DNA of 64,000 nucleotides from Arthrobacter citreus (GCF_038405225.1 NZ_CP151657.1:1240001-1304000), one strand, 5' to 3'; shown: positions 48,783 through 57,969, counted from the stretch's first letter. The notes: generated by a model from the letters alone, not told the origin. Translations and numbers: made by a program.

Positions 48783-49532
48783 ATGGGCCTGCTGGACGGC
48801 AAAGCTGCCATCGTCACCGGATCCTCACGCGGCATCGGAGCCGAGGTGGCCAAATTCCTGGCCGCCGAGGGAGCCGGCGTGGTGGTCAATTACCGGCAGA
48901 AGGCCCCCCGGGCCAACAAGGTGGTCACCGGCATTGAGAACGACGGCGGCCGCGCCGTCGCCGTGGGTGCTGACCTGACCTCAGCTGAGGGTCCGGCGGC
49001 CCTGGTCTCCGCCGCAACGGAGAATTTCGGCGGCCTGGACATCCTGGTGCTGAACGCCTCCGGCGGCATGGAAACGGGCGTTGAAGAAGACTATGCCCTG
49101 AAGCTGAACCGCGACGCACAGGTCAACATGCTCACCGCAGCCCTTGAGGTCATGCCGGCCGGATCACGCGTTGTGTTTGTCACCAGCCACCAGGCGCACT
49201 TCATCAATACCGTGCCCACCATGCCCGAATACGAGCCGGTGGCCCGCAGCAAGCGGGCCGGCGAGGACGCGCTGCGGGACATGCTGCCGCAGCTCGAAGC
49301 CAAGGGCATCACCCTGGTGGTGGTCTCCGGGGACATGATCGAAGGCACGGTCACAGCCACGCTGCTGGACCGGGCCAACCCCGGCGCCATCGAAGCCCGG
49401 CGGGTCGAAGCCGGCCGGCTGTACTCAGTGCAGGAATTTGGCGCCGAAGTGGCACGCATGGCCACCGCCGATGTTGCCTCCGGCCACACCGAATACGTGG
49501 GCGGCGCTGACTACCTCGGGGTTGCCGGCTAG
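48783..49532 (+). CDS. SDR with Y-x6-K active site, candidate FabL-like enoyl reductase
   Basis: A 249-residue short-chain dehydrogenase. The N terminus is classical (IVTGSSRGIGAEVAKF, about 10-25) and NASGG replaces the usual NNAG. The active-site Tyr150 and Lys157 are seven apart (YEPVARSK), not the Y-x3-K of ordinary SDRs. Y-x6-K with a TGxxxGxG cofactor loop is the combination found in FabL enoyl-ACP reductases, whose YTTVGVSK aligns residue for residue. The C terminus (EYVGGADYLGVAG) lacks the common DGG. ATG with AAGGAG upstream. Enoyl reduction is inference; other SDR chemistry is possible. Confidence 0.85.
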   Translation: MGLLDGKAAIVTGSSRGIGAEVAKFLAAEGAGVVVNYRQKAPRANKVVTGIENDGGRAVAVGADLTSAEGPAALVSAATENFGGLDILVLNASGGMETGVEEDYALKLNRDAQVNMLTAALEVMPAGSRVVFVTSHQAHFINTVPTMPEYEPVARSKRAGEDALRDMLPQLEAKGITLVVVSGDMIEGTVTATLLDRANPGAIEARRVEAGRLYSVQEFGAEVARMATADVASGHTEYVGGADYLGVAG

Positions 49533-49535
49533 AAC

Positions 49536-50483
49536 CTACAGCTTCACGAAGTGCTGCACCACGTCCAGCTGGGGCAGGTTCAGCACGGCATCAGCGGCGG
49601 CTTGCACTGCCGGCTTGGCGTTGAACGCCACGCCCAGGGCGGCCGCCGCCAGCATGTCCAGGTCATTGGCGCCGTCGCCCACCGCAATGGTGTGGCGTTC
49701 CTCGATGCCCAGTCCCGCTGCCCACTCGCGCAGGGCCCGGGCCTTGGCGGCACGGTCAACCACGGGGCCGTCCACGGTGCCGGTCAGCACACCCCCGGCG
49801 ATCCCCAGCAGGTTGGCCCTGGCATGGGTCAGCTGCAGGCGCGCGGCAAGCGGATCGAGCACCTGGCTGAAGCCGCCCGAAACCACCGCCACCGCATGCC
49901 CGGCGGCGAGGAACTCCTTGACCAGCGCCTCCGTGCCGTCGGACAGCTCGATGCGTGCTCCCACCTCATCAATCACGGAGACCGGAAGTCCGGCCAGCGC
50001 CCGAACACGCTGGTGCAGGCTCTGGGTGAAATCGAGTTCGCCGCGCATTGCCGCCTCGGTGACCGCAGCCACCTCCGCCTCCCGGCCCGCGTGGGCAGCG
50101 AGCAGCTCAATGACCTCCTGCTTGATCAGGGTGGAGTCCACATCCATGACCAGCAGTTTCCTTCCCGGCTCCAGCAGGGATGAGGGCACGACGGCGGTCT
50201 GCGCGCCGCCCGCCGCATCTCCCAGCGCCGCCGCGGCCGCGGTGACCGCCATCCGCAGCGTCTGGATCCCGCCGTCGTACCCCACCACCAGTTTGGTGAC
50301 CGCGTAGCCGTCACCGGCTGCGTTCTCCAGCTCCAGAATGCTGCCGCCCACTGTGCCCACGGCCTGCTGGATGGTGGAGAGGTAGGCATCGGGCAGCTCC
50401 CGGCCGTAGCTCACCACGCCGTACTCCGGCACGGTGCCGGGCTGGGTGGAGACAGGAGCTTCCGGGGTGTTCTGGGCGGGCAT
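49536..50483 (-). CDS. serB: Phosphoserine phosphatase
   Basis: The final step of serine synthesis. The 315-residue HAD enzyme carries the nucleophile motif VMDVDSTLI (about 111-119), AAMRGELDF, Ser/Gly motif VVSGGFSQV, and GDGANDLDML with NAKP, all SerB-specific. About 100 N-terminal residues precede the catalytic domain and resemble the degenerate ACT-like extension of actinobacterial SerB. ATG 50483 is the first sensible start. Its stop is 3 bp from that of the convergent SDR gene, with no terminator hairpin between. Confidence 0.95.
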   Translation of the reverse strand: MPAQNTPEAPVSTQPGTVPEYGVVSYGRELPDAYLSTIQQAVGTVGGSILELENAAGDGYAVTKLVVGYDGGIQTLRMAVTAAAAALGDAAGGAQTAVVPSSLLEPGRKLLVMDVDSTLIKQEVIELLAAHAGREAEVAAVTEAAMRGELDFTQSLHQRVRALAGLPVSVIDEVGARIELSDGTEALVKEFLAAGHAVAVVSGGFSQVLDPLAARLQLTHARANLLGIAGGVLTGTVDGPVVDRAAKARALREWAAGLGIEERHTIAVGDGANDLDMLAAAALGVAFNAKPAVQAAADAVLNLPQLDVVQHFVKL

Positions 50484-50625
50484 CGTGATCCGTTTCGTAG
50501 GCAGGGAAGGTGGTGCTGCGGGCCGGCCGGTTCGCGCGCCGGGACCGTCCGGACAGGTAGGAGTCCGATACGCCGCGGCGCCGCGTTTAGCCATCGGCCC
50601 TTTCTTTAGCCTAATGTCTAGTGCT

Positions 50626-51411
50626 ATGAGTGATGTTCTTGAATTTGCTGCCGTGAGTGTCGTTCGCGGCGGCAAGACCCTGTTGGATGCCGTTGACTGG
50701 CAGGTCAAGGAGGGGGAGCGCTGGGTCATCATGGGACCCAACGGCGCGGGGAAAACCACTTTGCTGCAGATTGCCGGCGGACGCATGCACCCCACCCGCG
50801 GCGTCGCGGGAATCCTTGAGGAAGTCCTCGGAGCCGTTGACGTCTTTGAACTCCGTCCGCGGATCGGCCTGGCCTCGGCGGCCCTGGCCAACCAGATTCC
50901 GGAACACGAAACCGTGCTCAACGTGGTCCTCACCGCCTCCTACGGCATGACCGGGCGCTGGCGGGAAAAGTACGAGAAGCTTGACGAGCGCCGCGCCTTC
51001 CACCTGCTCCATGACTGGGGCATGTCCACCTTCATGAACCGCACTTTCGCCTCCCTCAGCGAGGGGGAACGCAAGCGCGTCCAGATTGCCCGCGCCCTGA
51101 TGACGGACCCGGAACTGCTGCTGCTGGACGAGCCGGCCGCCGGGCTGGACCTCGCCGGCCGCGAGGACCTGGTGGCCCGCTTGGCGGACCTGGCCCGCGA
51201 CGAGGAAGCTCCCGCCATGGTCCTGGTCACCCACCATTTGGAGGAAGTGCCCCCGGGCTTCACGCATGCCCTGCTGCTGCGCGACGGCGGAGTGGTTGCC
51301 TCCGGGCCCATCGACGGCGTCTTCACGGAGGAGAACCTCAGCGCGGCCTTCGACCTGCCGCTGGTGGTGCAGCACGACGGCGGACGCTGGTCCGCCACTG
51401 CACGCCGCTGA
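50626..51411 (+). CDS. Lone ABC ATP-binding protein
   Basis: A 261-residue ATPase. Walker A is GPNGAGKTTL (about 38-47), signature LSEGERKRVQ (GG to EG change), Walker B LLLLDEPAAGLDL, switch His in LVTHHLEEVP. No permease gene is adjacent; soluble ABC proteins of this YlmA/ModF-like type may have non-transport roles. A TAATGT hexamer at 50612-50617 eight bases before ATG 50626 suggests leaderless start; ATG 50614 is in frame. Divergent from serB. Confidence 0.88.
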   Translation: MSDVLEFAAVSVVRGGKTLLDAVDWQVKEGERWVIMGPNGAGKTTLLQIAGGRMHPTRGVAGILEEVLGAVDVFELRPRIGLASAALANQIPEHETVLNVVLTASYGMTGRWREKYEKLDERRAFHLLHDWGMSTFMNRTFASLSEGERKRVQIARALMTDPELLLLDEPAAGLDLAGREDLVARLADLARDEEAPAMVLVTHHLEEVPPGFTHALLLRDGGVVASGPIDGVFTEENLSAAFDLPLVVQHDGGRWSATARR

Positions 51412-51458
51412 CCCGGGCCCGCTATTTTGGCGAACGTCCTGTGGAAGCGGTGCCCTGA

Positions 51459-52271
51459 GTGACGCTTCACCACCTTCACACTGCCGCTGACCCGCGCGTC
51501 GCGGATTACACCAACCTCACCGACACCGCATTGCGCCGCCGCCGGGAACCCGGGGAAGGCCTGTACATTGCCGAGTCATCCAAGGTCCTTCGCCGGGCCC
51601 TGGATGCCGGACACCGGCCGCGGTCCTTCTTCCTGGCGGAGAAGTGGATCCCCGACCTGCAGGACGTGCTGGACCGGTATCCCGATGTCCCGGCCTACGT
51701 GGGAGCCGCGGACACCCTCGAAGAAATCACCGGATTCCATCTGCACCGCGGCGCACTGGCCGCCATGGAACGGCCGGCGCCGCTGGAACTGGCGCCACTG
51801 CTTGCCGCCGCGGGGCGTGTCGCCGTCCTGGAAGACATCGTGGACCACACCAACATTGGTGCCATCTTCCGCTCCGCGGCGGCACTGCAGGTCGACGCCG
51901 TCCTGGTCAGTCCGCGCTGCGCCGACCCGTTGTACCGGCGCGCCATCCGGGTCAGCATGGGCGCTGTCTTCCAGGTGCCGTGGGTGCGGCTGACCGACTG
52001 GCCGGGTCAGCTGGAAACCCTGCGTGACGCAGGATTTGTCACGGCGGCCCTGGCTTTGGGCGAAAATTCGCTCAGCTTGGACGAGCTGAGCGCCCGCCGC
52101 GATGAACGGCTGGCCCTGGTGCTCGGCACCGAAGGTGACGGGCTGGCCGCCGGGACAATCTCCGCCGTCGACCTCAGCGTCCGGATCCCCATGAGCGGCG
52201 GAGTCGACTCACTGAACGTGGCCGCCGCGAGTGCCGTGGCGTTCTGGGAATGCCGGCCGCGGCAGTACTAG
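51459..52271 (+). CDS. TrmH/SpoU-family RNA 2'-O-methyltransferase
   Basis: A 270-residue SPOUT enzyme. The N-terminal substrate-binding region is LYIAESSKVLRRAL (about 30-43). The knotted catalytic domain shows motif 1 DHTNIGAIFRSAAAL (about 129-143), motif 2 LVLGTEGDGL (about 226-235) and motif 3 VRIPMSGGVDSLNVAAASAV (about 243-262). It methylates a ribose in tRNA or rRNA using SAM; the exact target cannot be assigned. GTG start, SD weak. Confidence 0.92.
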   Translation: MTLHHLHTAADPRVADYTNLTDTALRRRREPGEGLYIAESSKVLRRALDAGHRPRSFFLAEKWIPDLQDVLDRYPDVPAYVGAADTLEEITGFHLHRGALAAMERPAPLELAPLLAAAGRVAVLEDIVDHTNIGAIFRSAAALQVDAVLVSPRCADPLYRRAIRVSMGAVFQVPWVRLTDWPGQLETLRDAGFVTAALALGENSLSLDELSARRDERLALVLGTEGDGLAAGTISAVDLSVRIPMSGGVDSLNVAAASAVAFWECRPRQY

Positions 52272-52364
52272 CGGCAAATAGTCCACTTTCCCTTACCCTC
52301 GACCGGCTTTAGTGCAACACTTGCGGCGTCACTGCAATCCTCCGCATATCGTTCTGGGGCCGCC

Positions 52365-53282
52365 ATGCGAACACGTCACAGCCGGATTCCTTCGATCCGG
52401 CCACTGCCCGGCGCCGATCGTCCAGGCGGTTCCGGGTCTGCCAGCCGGGCCGCCGCCGCGGCAGTGGCATGCGTTGTGATGCTTTCCCTGGCCGCCTGCG
52501 GACCCACGGCCGAGCAGCTGAAGGCACGCGAAAGCGTCACCAGTGCTGCACCGGTCCCGGCTGCACCCAGCCCCACTCCGGCCGCGCCCACCCCGTCCGT
52601 CCCAGCGGCACCCAGCCCCGAGCCGCCGCCCACACCCGAACCCCTGAAAGTGGGCGTCAGCGGCAGCCAGGCCGGCATGGCGCAGCCGGTCCAGGATGCA
52701 TGCCAGTTCCTGCTGCGCCGGGATCCGGCCGCCTTGCCCGCTGACGAAGCAGCATCCTGCGTGCGGGCTGCCATGGATGCCGGCGGCGGAGCAACCCAAA
52801 CCCTGGAAACCTCATCCAGTTGGCTGCCGCCGGGGACACACACCCTCGAGTTCACCACCGCACCGGAGTTCGCCCTGACCCTGGAAAACCCGGACCTGGA
52901 CCTGCGGATCACAGCCGGCGCCGGCGGTGGCAGCGTCGACACCGGGGGAGGGCGCATCGCTGCGGACCCCGGCGGCACCCCCGAGGAAGCGTATGCGGCG
53001 GTGCTGGCCTCTGCGGCGGAACTGACCGTGAACCCGGAGCGGGTGGCTGAACTGATCGCCGGATCGGCGGCACTGACCGTGGATTATGACGCGGTCCTCA
53101 ACGGTGCCGTGCGCACCAAAATCAGCGGAGTCCGGCCCGGCGGCCGCACCGATGACATGATGCCCACGGAAGTGACGCTGTGGCTGGATGACTATTACCG
53201 CCCGGTGCGCTTTGAACTTACCGGCCGGGTCCGGGGCATCACCTCCAGCATCACCGCCGTTAACAGCGGGTGGGCCTCCTAA
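52365..53282 (+). CDS. Putative lipoprotein of unknown function
   Basis: A 305-residue protein with a long basic n-region, a hydrophobic stretch and the lipobox LAAC at about 43-46 (SLAACGPTAEQ), followed by a Pro/Ala/Ser linker to about residue 90. A compact domain follows, containing LEFTTAPEFALTLENPDLDL and a C-terminal beta-rich part (MPTEVTLWLDDYYRPVRFEL) reminiscent of LppX/LprG-like beta half-barrels, but without a clear match. Probably attached to the outer face of the membrane. It appears monocistronic. Confidence 0.8.
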   Translation: MRTRHSRIPSIRPLPGADRPGGSGSASRAAAAAVACVVMLSLAACGPTAEQLKARESVTSAAPVPAAPSPTPAAPTPSVPAAPSPEPPPTPEPLKVGVSGSQAGMAQPVQDACQFLLRRDPAALPADEAASCVRAAMDAGGGATQTLETSSSWLPPGTHTLEFTTAPEFALTLENPDLDLRITAGAGGGSVDTGGGRIAADPGGTPEEAYAAVLASAAELTVNPERVAELIAGSAALTVDYDAVLNGAVRTKISGVRPGGRTDDMMPTEVTLWLDDYYRPVRFELTGRVRGITSSITAVNSGWAS

Positions 53283-53467
53283 CCCGGTGCTGATGGCCCG
53301 GCCGGCAGGGACGTCCGCTCCTCCGGCGGCTTTAACCTGCACCGCGGAATGCGGTATGCTGAATTGCTGATCCCCGTGGAAAGTGCTCAACCGCTGACCA
53401 TGGGGGCATTCCAAGCTTTCAACCACCAGTGCCTGGCAAAATCCAGGCACCAAAAGAAGGTAATACA

Positions 53468-53725
53468 TTGAAGTCTGATACCCACCCTAAGTATGGCCCG
53501 GTTGTCTTCCGCGATCTCGCGTCCGACACCTCTTTCCTGACGAACTCCACGGCTACTTCCGCCAAGACGGTCGAGTGGGAAGACGGCAACACCTACCCCC
53601 TCATCGAGGTGGAAATCTCCTCCGCATCGCACCCGTTCTACACGGGCAAGCAGCGCATCATGGACTCCGCCGGCCGTGTCGAGCGCTTCAACGCACGCTT
53701 CAAGGGCTTCGGCGCCAAGAAGTAA
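53468..53725 (+). CDS. rpmE2: Ribosomal protein L31, type B (zinc-free)
   Basis: An 85-residue bL31[18 protein letters not shown] at the N terminus and [20 protein letters not shown] (about 56-75) in the core. It has no cysteines at all, hence lacks the CxxC zinc knuckle of type A L31. Type B copies commonly replace the zinc-containing form under zinc limitation. A TTG start is required: AAGG sits 7 nt upstream and the protein then begins exactly at the conserved Met-Lys. No clear Zur box is seen in the 180 bp upstream. A strong terminator follows. Confidence 0.95.
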   Translation: MKSDTHPKYGPVVFRDLASDTSFLTNSTATSAKTVEWEDGNTYPLIEVEISSASHPFYTGKQRIMDSAGRVERFNARFKGFGAKK

Positions 53726-53761
53726 TCCGTTCGCAAAGAACAGCAGAGCTTCTAGACTAGG

Positions 53762-53794
53762 AAGGCCCGCCCGGATATCCGGGTGGGCCTTTTT
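53762..53794 (+). terminator. Terminator after rpmE2
   Basis: AAGGCCCGCCCGGA pairs with TCCGGGTGGGCCTT (53762-53791, one G-U), followed by TTTT to 53794. Classical intrinsic terminator, 36 bp after the stop and 20 bp before the next gene. Confidence 0.9.
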
Positions 53795-53814
53795 ACTTGG
53801 GACAAGGAAAATGA

Positions 53815-54897
53815 ATGAGCAGCAGCACTGAGCAGGACAACGGCCGCCGCCACGGGGAGTTCAAAGTGGCCGGCGGCAAACTGGTAGTGGTGGACCTGGA
53901 TGTCCGCGACGGGAGGCTGGCCAACGTTTCGCTCAGCGGCGACTTCTTCCTTGAACCCGACGACGCCCTGCTGAACATCAACCAGGCGCTGGAAGGTCTG
54001 CCGGAAGATGCCTCCGGAGCGGACATTGCCGCTGCCGTGCGGCGGAACCTGCCGGACGACGCCGTGCTGTTCGGCTTTTCACCCGAGGCCATCGCCACCG
54101 CGGTACGCCGGGCCCTGGCGAAGGCCACGGGGTGGAATGACCACCAGTGGGAGATTATCGGTCCCACGCCGCTGTCCACGCCAATGCACGTGGCCATGGA
54201 CGAAGTCCTTGCCGAAGAGGTTGGTGCCGGCCGGCGCAATCCCACCCTGCGGTTCTGGGAATGGGAAACGCCGTCAGTGGTGATCGGCAGTTTCCAGTCG
54301 CTGCGCAACGAGGTTGATGCGCAGGGTGCACGGAAGCACGGAGTAACGGTGGTCCGCCGCATCAGCGGCGGCGGAGCCATGTTCATGGAACACGGCAACG
54401 CGATTACCTATTCGATTTATGTGCCCCAGTCACTGGTGGACGGACTGAGCTTCGCTGACTCATACCCGTTCCTCGACGCCTGGGTCATGGAGTCACTGGA
54501 AAAACTGGGTATCAAGGCCTGGTACCAGCCGCTTAACGACATCGCCACGGATCAGGGGAAGATTGGCGGAGCCGCGCAGAAGCGCTTTAGCAACGGGGGC
54601 ATGCTGCACCACGTCACCATGTCATACAACATTGATGCGGACAAGATGCTGGAGGTCCTGAGGATCGGCAAGGAAAAGCTGTCCGACAAGGGCACCACCA
54701 GCGCCAAGAAACGCGTCGATCCGCTGCGCCGCCAAACGGGGCTGACCAGGGAAGAGATCATTTCCACCATGATGGACACCTTCACCGCACGCTACGGTGC
54801 CGTCCCGGCCGGGATCTCCGACGAGGAGATGGCGCAGGCCGAAACCAAGGTGGCCGAGAAATTCGGCACCTCGGAGTGGCTCAACCGCGTTCCCTAG
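53815..54897 (+). CDS. lplA: Lipoate-protein ligase with N-terminal accessory domain
   Basis: Attaches lipoate to E2/GcvH lysines. A 360-residue protein in two parts. Residues about 12-95 (KVAGGKLVVVDLDVRDGR ... LSGDFFLEPDDALL) match the LplB / Lip_prot_lig_C accessory domain. Residues about 108-355 are the LplA catalytic domain with RRISGGGAMFMEHGNAITYS (about 180-199) and the lipoyl-AMP Lys motif DQGKIGGAAQ. In E. coli LplA the accessory domain is C-terminal, so the order here is reversed. ATG 53815 has AAGGA 6 nt upstream. It lies behind the rpmE2 terminator. Confidence 0.9.
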   Translation: MSSSTEQDNGRRHGEFKVAGGKLVVVDLDVRDGRLANVSLSGDFFLEPDDALLNINQALEGLPEDASGADIAAAVRRNLPDDAVLFGFSPEAIATAVRRALAKATGWNDHQWEIIGPTPLSTPMHVAMDEVLAEEVGAGRRNPTLRFWEWETPSVVIGSFQSLRNEVDAQGARKHGVTVVRRISGGGAMFMEHGNAITYSIYVPQSLVDGLSFADSYPFLDAWVMESLEKLGIKAWYQPLNDIATDQGKIGGAAQKRFSNGGMLHHVTMSYNIDADKMLEVLRIGKEKLSDKGTTSAKKRVDPLRRQTGLTREEIISTMMDTFTARYGAVPAGISDEEMAQAETKVAEKFGTSEWLNRVP

Positions 54898-54931
54898 CCG
54901 TGGTCCGGGCACCGCGCTTCTCCTGCCCGCG

Positions 54932-54937
54932 TAGACT
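54932..54937 (+). promoter_or_regulatory. Leaderless -10 for the cupin gene
   Basis: TAGACT lies 7 nt before ATG 54945, with no ribosome-binding site. Confidence 0.5.
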
Positions 54938-54944
54938 GCCGACC

Positions 54945-55286
54945 ATGGAAAAAAAGTCCCTGACCGCCTTAGTGCGGAACCAGCTGCAAATCGCCGGCAG
55001 CGCGTCAAGCGGCCGCAGCGCCCAGACGGTCTACGGCGGCCACGAACATGTGCTCCGGCAAACCCTCATAGCGCTGAACGCCGGGTTCACTTTGGACGAG
55101 CACGAAAACCCGGGCGAAGCGACGGTCCACGTTCTGAAGGGGCGGGTGCTGCTGCATTCGGAGGGTGATTCCTGGGAGGGATCGGCCGGAGATCTGTTGA
55201 TCGTGCCGCAGGCCCGCCACTCCCTGGAAGCGGTGGAGGACTCCGCCGTGCTGCTGACTGTTGCCAAGACGGACCGCTGGCCTTAA
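54945..55286 (+). CDS. Small cupin-domain protein
   Basis: A 113-residue single-domain cupin (about 45-108). Motif 1 is partly kept (HENPGEATVHVLKGRVLLHSE; His and Glu present) and motif 2 contains GDLLIVPQARHSLEAVED with the final His. It may bind a metal ion or a small ligand. No DNA-binding domain. Function unknown. The gene is probably leaderless and its stop codon lies in the arm of the convergent terminator. Confidence 0.8.
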   Translation: MEKKSLTALVRNQLQIAGSASSGRSAQTVYGGHEHVLRQTLIALNAGFTLDEHENPGEATVHVLKGRVLLHSEGDSWEGSAGDLLIVPQARHSLEAVEDSAVLLTVAKTDRWP

Positions 55287-55327
55287 CCAGTCCGGCGGCG
55301 GGTGTATGCCCCGCCGCCGGGCTGGTT
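55285..55327. terminator. Bidirectional terminator between cupin and pepN
   Basis: An uninterrupted 18-bp stem (55285-55302 with 55310-55327, core CCGGCGGCGGG, one T-G pair) with a 7-nt loop. It reaches from the cupin stop codon almost to the pepN stop codon. Confidence 0.8.
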
Positions 55328-55332
55328 ACCGG

Positions 55333-57969
55333 TTACCTGCCTGCTGCCTGCGCCCGCAGGGACCGCAGCAGCTGATCCTGCTGCTCCACGATAATCCTGC
55401 GCAGGGCTGACGGCGCCTGCGGATTGGCTTCCAGCCAGTCCATGCTGGCCACCAGGACCGGGTGGTCCGCCGGAACCATGTGCGGAGGCAGATCCTGCGC
55501 CCCGGGGAACAGGCCCGCAACAACACGGCTGGCCAGCTCGATGCTGCGTGAACTCCACACCAGGGTCAGGGACGCGAAGTAGTCGGCGGAGAACACGGCC
55601 AGCAGGTCTGTGCTGCCCATCGTGAACCCGTTGATGGTGGCCGACAGCAGCTGATTGGACAGATCGTTGGCATGAACGGCTTCCTGCCATGCGGCTGCCT
55701 TGACCGCGGGGTCCGGGAAGGCAGCAGCAGCGGTGGTGAAGCCCACCCGCCCGGAAGCGGTGGCGTCCAGTTCAACTTCCGCTTCCAGCTTCGCGCGCGT
55801 GGCGTTGCCGGTGGCTGCCAGGGCCTGCCACAGCAGCCAGCGCAGGTCCGAGTCGACAGCCAGTCCCGGAACGGATGCCGTCCCCTCCAGCAGACCGCGC
55901 AGCAGCTCCGTGTGCGAGGTGCTGGTCCGGCCGAGGGCGGCGGCGCTGCGGGCCCAGATCAGCTGCCGGTCGCTGCCGGCTTCGGCGGCATGCAGCTGTT
56001 CCACCACCAGCGAGTACAAGGTTTCGCGCAGCCCGTCCCGGCGTTCGGCCGGGGCGAAGCGCTCCACCGCAAAGCGTGCGTTGTCGAGCAGGACCTGCAG
56101 CACTCCGGCACCGGTTTCCAGGGGCGCGGCATGCACGATGAGCCGGACGTAGTCCTGGGCGCTGAGGGCTCCGTCGCGGACACTGTTCCACAGGGCCGAG
56201 AAACACACGGCACGGGCCAGCGGATCAGGCATCCGGCCCAGGAAATGCAGCAGGGTCTGCAGGGACTCGTTGTCGAAGCGGATCTTGGCGTACGTCAGGT
56301 CCTCGTCATTGAGCAGCAGCAGCGCCGGCCGCGCCGTTCCCACGAGTTCGGGAACATCCGTCCGGGAACCAACGACGTCGATTTCCACGGTTCCAGTGCG
56401 CACCAGCGCGGAACCGGAGCCGGGGCTGGTGCTGTCCGGGTTGTACAGCCCGATGCGGAGCCGGTGCGGCCGGGGGACCTGCTCGCCGCTGACCGGATCC
56501 GGCGCGTCCTGGACAATCGTCACCGAGGTGTAGACGCCGTCGTCGTCGGTCTCGACCAGGGGAGTCAGGGCCGGCACGCCGGCTGTCTGCAGCCAGAGGC
56601 GGGACCACACCGCCATGTCCCGACCCGATGCCGTGCTTAGTGCGCCGAGCAGGTCTGCGAGGGTGGTGTTGCCGTAGGCATGGTCGCGGAAGTACCCGCG
56701 GGCCGCATCGATGAAGGCATCGAAGCCCACATAAGCGACCAGTTGCTTCAGCACCGAAGCGCCCTTGGCGTAGGTGATGCCGTCAAAGTTCTGTTTTGCG
56801 GCTTCCAAATCGGTGATGTCGGCGACGATCGGATGCGTGGTGGGGAGCTGGTCCTGGACATAGGCCCAGGCCTTGCGCCGGTTCGCGAAGGACACCCAGG
56901 AGTTGGTGAAGGGCGTGGCGTTATCCACGGCCAGGGCGCCCATGTAGTCGGCAAAGGACTCCTTCAGCCACAGGTCATCCCACCACGCCATGGTGACGAG
57001 ATCGCCAAACCACATGTGCGCCATTTCGTGCAGGATCGTGTTGGCCCGCGCTTCGTACTGGGCTTCCGTGGCCTTGGACCTGAAAACGTAGGCTTCGGTG
57101 AAGGTCACGAGGCCGGGATTCTCCATGGCGCCGAGGTTGTATTCGGGGACAAAGGCTGAATCGTACTTGCCGAAGGGGTACGGGTACTCGAACAGACCAT
57201 GGAAGTACTCCAGCCCGCGCTTGGTGATGTCGAAAATGTTCTGCGGATCAAAGTGTGCGGCCAGCGATGCGCGGCAGTAGGCGGCCAGCGGTACCTCGAG
57301 GACCGAGCCGTCCTTCATGGTTCCGGACCAGGAATCCCGGGCCGCGAAATAGGGTCCGGCCAGGACCGAGGTGATGTAGGTGGAGATGCGCTGGGTTGGA
57401 GCGAATTCCCAGCGGCTCAGATCGCCGGAACCGAGCGGCGTACGGGACGTTTCCGCTCCGTTTGAAGCCACCTCCCACTCCGAGGGTGCGGTGACGCGGA
57501 AGGTGAAGGAGGCCTTGAGGTCCGGCTGCTCAAAGTCCGCGAACACACGCCGCGCATCGGCCGGCTCGTACTGGGTATAGAGGTAGGTCCGGGCGTCGGC
57601 GGGATCCGTAAAGCGGTGCATTCCCTCGCCGCTGCGGCTGTACAGGGCCGTGCCGTCCACAGTGACGGTGTTTTCCAGGTCCAGGCCGGGGAGGTGGATC
57701 CGGGATCCGTCCACGGCGGTTTCCAGGGGAAGAGTTCTTCCGTTCAGGACCACCGACGAAACACCGCCGTGGATGAAGTCCAGGAACGTGGCGCTGCCGG
57801 GTTCGGAGCATCTGAAGGTGATGGTGCTCCGGGACCGGAAACCGGTGGCCTCCGGATTTTCGGCGGTGCTCAGGTCGAGCTCGACCTCGTAAGCGTCAAC
57901 GGAGATGAGGGCTGAGCGGGCGGCGGCTTCTTCACGGCGCAGATTCTGGTTCGACACTCCCTCATTCAA
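55333..57969 (-). CDS. pepN: Aminopeptidase N (M1 zinc metallopeptidase)
   Basis: Removes N-terminal residues from peptides in the cytosol. The 878-residue M1 enzyme has the N-terminal beta domain (FEQPDLKASFTF), the exopeptidase motif GAMENPG (about 283-289), zinc motif HEMAHMWFGDL with the downstream KESFADY Glu (about 313-337), and the C-terminal ERAP1-like helical domain typical of the actinobacterial PepN/LysAP type. ATG 57969 overlaps the upstream gene's stop by 8 bp. GTG 57957 is a less likely start because the purine-rich stretch abuts it. Confidence 0.96.
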   Translation of the reverse strand: MNEGVSNQNLRREEAAARSALISVDAYEVELDLSTAENPEATGFRSRSTITFRCSEPGSATFLDFIHGGVSSVVLNGRTLPLETAVDGSRIHLPGLDLENTVTVDGTALYSRSGEGMHRFTDPADARTYLYTQYEPADARRVFADFEQPDLKASFTFRVTAPSEWEVASNGAETSRTPLGSGDLSRWEFAPTQRISTYITSVLAGPYFAARDSWSGTMKDGSVLEVPLAAYCRASLAAHFDPQNIFDITKRGLEYFHGLFEYPYPFGKYDSAFVPEYNLGAMENPGLVTFTEAYVFRSKATEAQYEARANTILHEMAHMWFGDLVTMAWWDDLWLKESFADYMGALAVDNATPFTNSWVSFANRRKAWAYVQDQLPTTHPIVADITDLEAAKQNFDGITYAKGASVLKQLVAYVGFDAFIDAARGYFRDHAYGNTTLADLLGALSTASGRDMAVWSRLWLQTAGVPALTPLVETDDDGVYTSVTIVQDAPDPVSGEQVPRPHRLRIGLYNPDSTSPGSGSALVRTGTVEIDVVGSRTDVPELVGTARPALLLLNDEDLTYAKIRFDNESLQTLLHFLGRMPDPLARAVCFSALWNSVRDGALSAQDYVRLIVHAAPLETGAGVLQVLLDNARFAVERFAPAERRDGLRETLYSLVVEQLHAAEAGSDRQLIWARSAAALGRTSTSHTELLRGLLEGTASVPGLAVDSDLRWLLWQALAATGNATRAKLEAEVELDATASGRVGFTTAAAAFPDPAVKAAAWQEAVHANDLSNQLLSATINGFTMGSTDLLAVFSADYFASLTLVWSSRSIELASRVVAGLFPGAQDLPPHMVPADHPVLVASMDWLEANPQAPSALRRIIVEQQDQLLRSLRAQAAGR

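Noticed and set aside
53283-53467. Zur box upstream of the zinc-free L31 gene
   Set aside because: No palindrome resembling the actinobacterial Zur consensus could be found by eye, although the gene type would predict one.
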